NCBI GenBank assembly: GCA_013399115.1
Contig: VXAA01003990.1
Coordinates: 1-64,000 of the forward strand
DNA: 64,000 bases
Direction: 5' to 3'
Source of the DNA: Anseranas semipalmata
Lineage: Eukaryota; Chordata; Aves; Anseriformes; Anseranatidae
Shown: positions 57,005 through 64,000 of the stretch, piece by piece
How the letters are laid out: the number at the start of each line of letters is the position of its first letter
How positions within the stretch are numbered: the first letter of the stretch is position 1
The notes under the pieces: generated by a model
The model's input: only the letters and a program-made list of their open reading frames with translations
Database searches by the model: none
What the model was told of the DNA's origin: nothing
Made by a program: the position numbers and the translations under genes

Positions 57005-57976
57005 CTTTGGACAGCAAGAGAGAAAGCTAACATTGAAATTTGTGCCTTATAGCTACTGTGAAAAGGGAAACTCAGTGTTTAATATATGAGAACAGTTCAA
57101 ATAATTAATCTTGGCTGTTCTGAATTGCCACATCTTTTTCAGAGGTGTTTTCTTATTTTCGGAGACCCTAAAAGCAGCATTTACCACTGTGAGCCACATC
57201 TCCAAGAAGCGCTTGCAAGGTGACAAAAATCCCACACTGTAGTATCCTGAATTAGTTTGTCTCCTCACCCATACTGCGCTATGTGTTACTAAGCTGAGGT
57301 GCAGAGCTTCTACATATGGTTGTGGGATACCGAAGTGGTTGCAGATTAATATGGTTTCCAGCACAAAAGTACACCCTGCTGAAGGGAGTCTTACTGTTAC
57401 AGTCAAGACTTAGTGCATGCAGCATCTTTTATTGCTTTATGAATCATCTACTCTCACTTTATTCAACAAACCCATGAAATGCAAAGACTTTTGTGTCCAA
57501 CCACAGTATCAAGTTTTGCTTTTAAAGGGAGGCGGGGGGGGAAGCCCACATTAGTCCATCACTTGTAAGCTTTGGGCACTATCTTTACAATTATGGTGCT
57601 ATTGGCACTGTTTCCAATATCCTCTTCCTATCATCTCCTTATGGTCTCATTACATTCATAGTAATTTTTAATAGTAATAGTTGCTCAATTCATGGCATTT
57701 TATATTTATATTGTTAGGCCAAGCACATTGGAAAGGAAAACATGTAAGATGAGATGAATAAGGTTTAGTGTTTCCTCTTTTTTCCCTGATACTATATAAG
57801 GAAATACATGTATAATATATATGTATAATATAATGGTTTATCATATTTGTTATCAATTTGATATGTAGATGAAGAATGTGACTGAACAGTCCGAAGCAGC
57901 TGTGCCTTAAAGAGCCACCAGCATACTGCCTTCTGCTTTGTCACTAAGCACCGCAACATGAAAACTGGTACAGAGC

Positions 57977-57982
57977 AATAAA
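57977..57982 (+). terminator. RWDD2A: Candidate poly(A) signal of RWDD2A
   Basis: First canonical AATAAA after the RWDD2A stop, 973 bases downstream; further copies follow at 58115, 58393 and 58607, so alternative 3' ends are possible. Confidence 0.45.
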
Positions 57983-60052
57983 ACCACACTTACTGTTGAG
58001 GTTTGGCTGCTCAAATCTAAAAGTCAGACCATTTTGACAGCAGCTGTTTAAAGACTGTGTTTCAGTACACTCTGCTGATGACTACAGGATTAATAACAGA
58101 GAGATATTCTTTCAAATAAAACACAAGGAAATTTTTTAAAAACAATTCGTAATAGCAGTATTTTGAAATACAAAGTATGGTGGTATTTCAGGTTGCTCAG
58201 AATGACGATTAATATACATTCCTTTACTGTGGTAAATATATTGTTTGTATGACCATAGCATCGGCCAAAAGCACAGTAAGGCAAAATATGTGTACAGTTT
58301 CCTATTATGCAATGAGGCAGAAAGTCTGTCTGTCCTGTTTGTGACTTCAGGACCTGCAGTCCGCAGCTATGACAGAGCTGAGGGTTTGAACAAATAAAAT
58401 TCATTTCTGTTGAAATACTTCTGAAGCATGATAGCAGACAAAAAAAAAGTTAAAAAAGTTCAAGTAGACTTCATTTCCAGAACTGTCCAGAAAGTACAGT
58501 ACATTTTTCATGGGGTGGTAACTCTGTTGTTGTTGTTGTTTGTTTATTTTAAACATCGATGTATCTGCATGTCAGTGCAGACTCCACATGACCATGACTT
58601 AAAAACAATAAAATAATTTGCATTCATTCCTGTTGGGAAGCTGTGAAATGATAAACATTTTCCTTTAAAGTAGCAAAACAAACTAATTTAGAAATAGGCC
58701 TTATTCATGAGATTTCAACCAGTAAAAAATTTGAAAGGCAACATTGACATAGATCCGAAAGTCCATGCAGGAGAATGGTCAAACAATTTGGAGTCAGAGC
58801 TGTCCAAGGCTTTATTCTGAGCATGAGCATTGTTCGTTTTTTTTCTAAAGGAAGAAACTGCTGACAGTACAATCCAGTCATGTATCCTCCTCAGGAAAAC
58901 CACAGATTCATGACTTTTATTTCTGGATATGCTAATTATGAATCCAGAATGATGCAGGTCACGAGAGTGCCCATGAATGCTTCCGTTGAGGTTTGCAGAG
59001 GGAATCACTTCTTTGTGGAAAAATAAAGGTCACTGTCAGGTATCACTTGATAACTGGTTGACAGATTAGAAGGGGTTTAAAAAAAAACAGTAAGAAGATA
59101 TCTTCAGTTGAAATTAGTGCATAGATAAACATATTCAACATGCTGAATTATTAATGAACTTCTAAAAACTTACAAAGAAATTGAGCTAAATAGTACTCAG
59201 TGAGAGAAATGTAGAATTAATGTTTGCTCCCCCCATAATGATGGACTCTTTTTCTCATAATAATTATTCATTTAGGAGATGTTGGCTGGATGATTTGGAA
59301 GTTTGTTACAAAGGATAATACTTTATCAAATATATGTGTTTAAAAATATATTGGCCTGAAGTACTCAGAGGTTTCTTTGGTGTGTATAAAACAGTAATTC
59401 ATTAGGTTTAATACATAAGAAACCTGCTAGCCAGCTGACTGATATTTGTAAGAAAATAGTCAAGCAGCAGCCTATTCATAATATTCCGATATTATCTCTT
59501 TGTCTAGAACATGGCGTGCAAGTAGTTCCATGAACTTTAAGCCAAACCATTGCAACATATCAAAATGGCAGTTATCTTGCAGGGGGGGAATGAAATCATT
59601 GATAATTTACAGGACTTTAGTTTTGCTGTTAAGTAACACTAAAATATTCTAATCATATGTGAACAAAAAGTTCTGCAGGTTCAGGTCTCATTGGAAAATT
59701 TTCATTACTCCACACAGGAGTGACCAGCAAGGTTTCTCTTTGTAGGAAAATAGTCTAAACTAATTGTTCTTTAAAGTGCTTTTTTAAAAAAAAAAAAAAA
59801 TAATGGCTTGACAATTTATGCAAATTACATTGTGACCTGTAGTGGATTAAACAGTCATTGTATGTATTTCCTAATTTTCCATTGTACCATTTGTCCGCTT
59901 GAGTTCTCATTGACATTTGTGACAAAACTCTGAACTCAAGGTACAACCACTTATTTCAATAACAAAAGGATCTGTAAAACCATAGTGTAGGATATGTCAA
60001 GTGCAATAACAATCAAAAAACAAACAACACAAATACACTTCTCAGATTAATG

Positions 60053-60058
60053 TTTATT
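60053..60058 (-). terminator. ME1: Candidate proximal poly(A) signal of ME1
   Basis: AATAAA on the minus strand about 180 bases past the ME1 stop. Another copy at 60221-60216 is only ~14 bases from the stop and less likely. Distal sites further left are possible. Confidence 0.35.
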
Positions 60059-60234
60059 TTCTCATGTATAATTAATATGACTTCTTAATCTGAGTTTCTA
60101 ACCAAATATTATAATTTAGAAAAAGTTTTCTGCGTCTTAAAAAATTAGCTACTCTTAGGCTTACTAGGCAGAAATGTTCTGAATATTTTAATGCTTTTTC
60201 ACTCCTGCTGATTGGTTTATTCTTCATTAAATAT

Positions 60235-60393
60235 TTACAGTTTCACTTTCATCGCTTCTTCAGGCCAGGTATATGAGTCAGCCACAAAGCTGTTATAATC
60301 AGTGCTGTATATCTGAGAACGGATGAAGGCTTCTAGGTCCTTGGGCTGAGGATAGGTGGAGGCAGTGTTATTCCTGTAGGCTTCCTCTGCAAT
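60235..60393 (-). CDS. ME1: ME1 last coding exon, stop codon
   Basis: Acceptor CATCTTTCTAG, then 52 codons and TAA (60237-60235): IAEEAYRNNTASTYPQPKDL, EAFIRSQIYSTDYNSFVADS, YTWPEEAMKVKL. The end is a few residues shorter than I recall for the mammalian enzyme. The exon sits in no long open frame. Confidence 0.95.
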   Translation of the reverse strand: MAEEAYRNNTASTYPQPKDLEAFIRSQIYSTDYNSFVADSYTWPEEAMKVKL

Positions 60394-62722
60394 CTAGAAA
60401 GATGCATAAAAATCCTAATTAGTGTTGATAAACTATTTGAGTACATTTAACAGGATTTAAAAGTAGGAATTAGTTCAAAATCAAGATGACACTTTATCTT
60501 CTCTGGTGCTGACAGTCACCTAAAGTTACACTGGATCCAGGCCAGGATGCAGTGAATAAGATTAGGAATATGATAATGTCTGCATTGGCTTAAATTATTC
60601 TGACTCATGCTGCTTTTCAGCTCTTACAGGATTACCTGTATTTTCTGTTACAAATAGAGTGTTTCTCCTCATCTAGTAATATTTAGGCTTTATTGTTCAG
60701 GTGGATAAAATATTCCACAACCCTCAAGCACCGAGATACAATTTCTGCTTTTCTACGTGTAAATTACCCTGGTTTCCCACCTTCTTCAAAGCACTGTAAG
60801 ACAAGGTGATTTGTTCAAAGCCTCCATGCTCCCTGCATAATTTGATAATGTATTTCTCAAAGGTAAGCACACAATAAAAAATTAGTCCCACACAGTGCAC
60901 AGGTTTAATTCTAGAGATGGTTGGGGGAAAATACGTATATTTGCTTGCTTTTTTCTCACCTAGAAATCAGCAAGCCCAGGATGAATTATTGCATCCCAGT
61001 TATAGCTGCAACAAAAATGAAGTTTACAAGGGGATGAAGCCCACTCAACACATCAAAGTAGCCTCCCACATCTGAAGAACATCCATCTACTTGAGAAATA
61101 TATGTCTTTTGGCTGGACATTCATCTGTGAAACAAAAGAAGGTTGACACACTGGTTTTAAGCTTCATCTGTACCAGGCAAATGGACAAATACTCCTACTT
61201 GAATAAAGGGAAGACAGTCTTCTTCCTGCTCTCCTTAGCTCTCACTTTAAAACATAAATGTTTTAGCCCCTAGTGGAAGAGTTACAGTATTTAGACTTCC
61301 TTTTTAGGATTCAGCTGGAGCCCAACGTGCGCTGAGTGAGAAGCACTTTGGGTGTTTGTGTAAGAGTTCATCGTCAGGTCTGTGCACATAATTATCACAG
61401 CTGAATGAGGCCTGAATTTATACCCCACATTTGGTATTCCAAAGATTTTGAGAGCATTCTTTTCCTGGAAAGGGCAGAGGCCATCACTAAACCTCTTGTG
61501 CAGTACAAGCCAGAATAGGTACTTGTAGGAATGAAGTTTCAGCAGAGATAAGGCAGAAAGCTTGTTTGGTAACATTTTCCTCTTTTTGTGTTTTATGTAA
61601 CACATATACAAGTTATCTGGTCAGAGTCAATAGAGGAGGAGTTTCCATCACTGTGTTTCGGGCAAACATAGGCAGTTTGATTTATCCTGAGGAATCTAAG
61701 TAACATTTTGACATCTAGGTTATCACCTGCCTAAGAAGACACGAACTGCAAGAAGGATTTTATTTTTTTATAATATACAGAGTAAATGAAGCTAGGGGAA
61801 CTGTTTCATGCATGAAGACTCCTTGTTGTTATTCCAAAAGGATATTCAATAACTGGAATTATCCACAGTAAGGTGACCAAGAGAGAAACAGTAATTGGAG
61901 CAAAAAAGATCATAGGAAATCAGCAAAATAACCTCATAAAAATGCTGGGGGCGGGGGACGAGAGGGGAACACAATGAGGGAGGAGCTGGGGTAGGTACAT
62001 TATTTGAAAACTTCCTCTTCCTTTGCCCAGGGCAGCCAAATTTCTTGGGAAACTGCAAGTTTAGGTCAGTTACTGAAAGCCTATCCACATCAGCTGTATA
62101 TTTGCCAGTAAAAAACAAACAAACAACAATCTTCCTTCCCTCTGGAAAACTTGAGGGATGAACAGAAAGCATGCCCTGTAGTTAGTAATTCTGACAGGCC
62201 AGAACAAGGCTGGGAACAAACGGAACTAGTGCCTGGACGAAGGATTGTGATTTACTCTCTCAACAGGCAACTGATCATCATGAAGGGCCAGCAGCCCTCC
62301 AGCTGTGACAGTCTCATGACTGTCAGCTTGGGGACCAGTGCCTACCTGGCAGACAGTAGTTTGGGCTCTACAGACATCACTCCACTTTCACATCAATAAA
62401 CAAACTCTTGCTAGAGTTCCGTATCTTTCCTTCGTACATTGGGATTAAATCTGGAGTTAGATTTATGAATTTAAATTTAAATTAGAAACTACTACTAGAT
62501 CAAGATTGATTGATGTAAAATAAACTTCAACTTGTGTAAAGATGTGTTGGTGATCAAATTAAACGCTCAATTATGTAGAGAGAGTGGGAAGAAAAGAAGC
62601 CAGAAAAAATTGAAATGACTTACCCTCACAGCAATTTTCAGTGACACGTGCTGAATTGTGACTAAAGGAGGGTATAGGCGACCTTCCTGTAAATTCTCCT
62701 CTGAAACTTGCTGAGCTATTAC
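60235..62722 (-). CDS. ME1: ME1, cytosolic NADP-dependent malic enzyme, C-terminal two exons (partial gene)
   Basis: Malic enzyme converts malate and NADP+ to pyruvate, CO2 and NADPH, and in birds is an important NADPH source for liver fatty-acid synthesis. Only the last 86 codons are in the window, in two phase-0 exons. They show the conserved C-terminal region VIAQQVSEENLQEGRLYPPL and SQIYSTDY. The catalytic and NADP-binding domains lie right of the window. Assignment to ME1 rather than ME2 or ME3 rests on similarity and on the DOP1A-PGM3-RWDD2A-ME1 synteny. Confidence 0.95.
60394..62623. other. ME1: ME1 last intron
   Basis: 2.2 kb of AT-rich unique sequence. The open frames at 61291-61611 and 61846-62172 show no resemblance to known proteins. 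No repeat family recognised. Confidence 0.75.
62624..62722 (-). CDS. ME1: ME1 penultimate coding exon
   Basis: 33 codons in phase 0 after TTTATTTCTAG: VIAQQVSEENLQEGRLYPPL, VTIQHVSLKIAVR before GTAAGT. GRLYPPL is strongly conserved in malic enzymes. Confidence 0.96.
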
Positions 62723-64000
62723 CTAGAAATAAAGCAGATGTGTTTAACTTTAAATGCAGACACAGATGTAGCTTTATTAGACGGTGGTTTAGTCTAACAC
62801 AAATAAATGGTTCTGGTTTGGCAAATCATACAGCTAGTGCTTACTCCACCTAGGTAGTGTTTTTAACAACCAGCCTGATCATTAGGTACAACTACTTAAG
62901 ACCTAGGAATTTAGGGAGTTATGCCCTTTTCTCACTCAGACAGTAAGAGTATTTTGCTCTGATTATATTGAACCCCGATTCACTCATATGTTTGTAGATA
63001 GGGTGGAAGGGAAAGAAAGATTTATTAATATCAAATCTGATACTGCTTGGTTAAAAGTTTTCACATAAGGGGAAATCTTTGTGACATAAAAGAGTTGAAA
63101 GGTTGTGTAGTTTACACAGATGAACAGAACAGGAAGCACCGAAAAGTGTCTTGAATGAGACCATGACACAAACTAGCAGACTGTTCACTATGAGACATAA
63201 ATTCCAACCATCAATTTTAGTTGGGTCAAAGACTTCGAAAATTATAGAAGCACCTGGTATTCTGATAACTCTTAAAGTCATCCTGTGCAGACAATAGAGC
63301 TGAAACCCTGCAGTGTAAAATGCTTTGAATAAAATTACAAGTAGCTGACCGAGCTTCTTGTGCATCCAGCTCACCCACCTAGCTTGTGTCAGATCATAAG
63401 AAGAAATACGGTCAACCACAGAACAAAGTAAAGTCAAAGTAAGGTTATCCAGGGTCTAATGTTAAATTCTGTCTTGTTGGGACAACAAACTCACTGCTGC
63501 TAGAGCAAGTCTGTCCATTCCACTTTAAGGCTGCAGTCGGTCTGTCATCTCAACCATAAAAAATAACTAAACAAATTATTTTGGTCTCTGCTTTTTCACC
63601 AGACTGATTAGGGGAAACAAAGAATGATACAAAAGTTCTGATTCACATCTGAGAAGACCATCTCCTCTATGGCCTGAATATTCTTGCTTGGTCTTTCCAC
63701 CAAAACTGGAAATGTTTTGCAGTCATCTCCAGCAATGAACAGATCCAGAAAGCATGGCAAGCTGGAGAAGCTGTTTTTTACCGTTTCCTCATTGGCCCTA
63801 TGAAAAACTTTCTATTAGCATGTGGTGCAAGGACATTCTCATCAGAGTGAGGAGATGCTGCATGCACTGTTTGCTTATGGATTTACCTCCTGAACTTCCT
63901 CTATTACTACCGCAGATACCTTTTAAGAAGCAAAGGGTCCTGGAGCTGCCTTTGGGCCTAATGATATTCCTGCCATAGCTAGCTAAAATTTGTTTATCAT
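62723..64000. other. ME1: ME1 intron to window edge
   Basis: 1.3 kb with no exon of the next ME1 segment found on the minus strand and no recognised repeat; the intron continues beyond the window. Confidence 0.7.

Larger units (their letters stand above)
57005..60234. other. Convergent 3' flanks of RWDD2A (+) and ME1 (-)
   Basis: 3.2 kb between stop codons, AT-rich, probably mostly 3' UTR. Contains several AATAAA on + (57977, 58115, 58393, 58607, 59022) and minus-strand AATAAA near 60221-60216 and 60058-60053. A (GTT)n run lies near 58525-58543. No other gene or known repeat recognised. Confidence 0.7.

Overview
The window is vertebrate nuclear DNA, almost certainly from a bird. Short exons sit in long AT-rich introns with GT-AG boundaries, CpG-rich promoter DNA appears once, and the interspersed repeats are CR1 LINEs (several copies with the avian CR1 3' end) plus one solo LTR of a type common in neoavian genomes. 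The gene order DOP1A - PGM3 - RWDD2A - ME1 is the conserved amniote block found on human 6q14.

Layout. 1-44588 (+): the 3' four-fifths of DOP1A (DOPEY1), 28 coding exons that join in frame into about 2,095 codons plus a stop; the N-terminal ~370 codons lie upstream of the window. 45737-54150 (-): the complete PGM3 coding sequence, 12 exons, 542 codons plus stop, tail-to-tail with DOP1A and with only ~1.15 kb between the stop codons. About 54480-55560: a CpG-rich divergent promoter region between PGM3 and RWDD2A, broken by a 756-base run of N. 56306-57004 (+): the last coding exon of RWDD2A; the exon with its N-terminus is not visible and probably lies in the gap. 57005-60234: convergent 3' flanks of RWDD2A and ME1. 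60235-64000 (-): the last two coding exons of ME1; the rest of ME1 lies to the right of the window.

Functions. The genes are linked by ancient synteny, not by one pathway. DOP1A is a large Golgi/endosome trafficking scaffold. PGM3 is a cytosolic hexosamine-pathway mutase that feeds UDP-GlcNAc synthesis. RWDD2A is an RWD-domain protein of unknown role. ME1 is the cytosolic NADP malic enzyme that supplies NADPH for lipogenesis.

Repeats and gaps. CR1 fragments lie at 2071-3201, 3900-4385, 7812-8515 (-), 12705-13024, 29565-30344, 52725-52862 (degenerate) and 55845-55955. A solo LTR spans 30924-31409 and is interrupted by a 225-base N run. I found no tRNA, rRNA, CRISPR array or prokaryote-style system. 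The most notable non-standard signals are a 60-nt in-frame candidate cassette exon in the last DOP1A intron (42047-42106), two CpG-rich islets in the same intron, and a 10-bp inverted repeat that places two AP-1 motifs head to head (12355-12392). I did not find an evident new biological system here.
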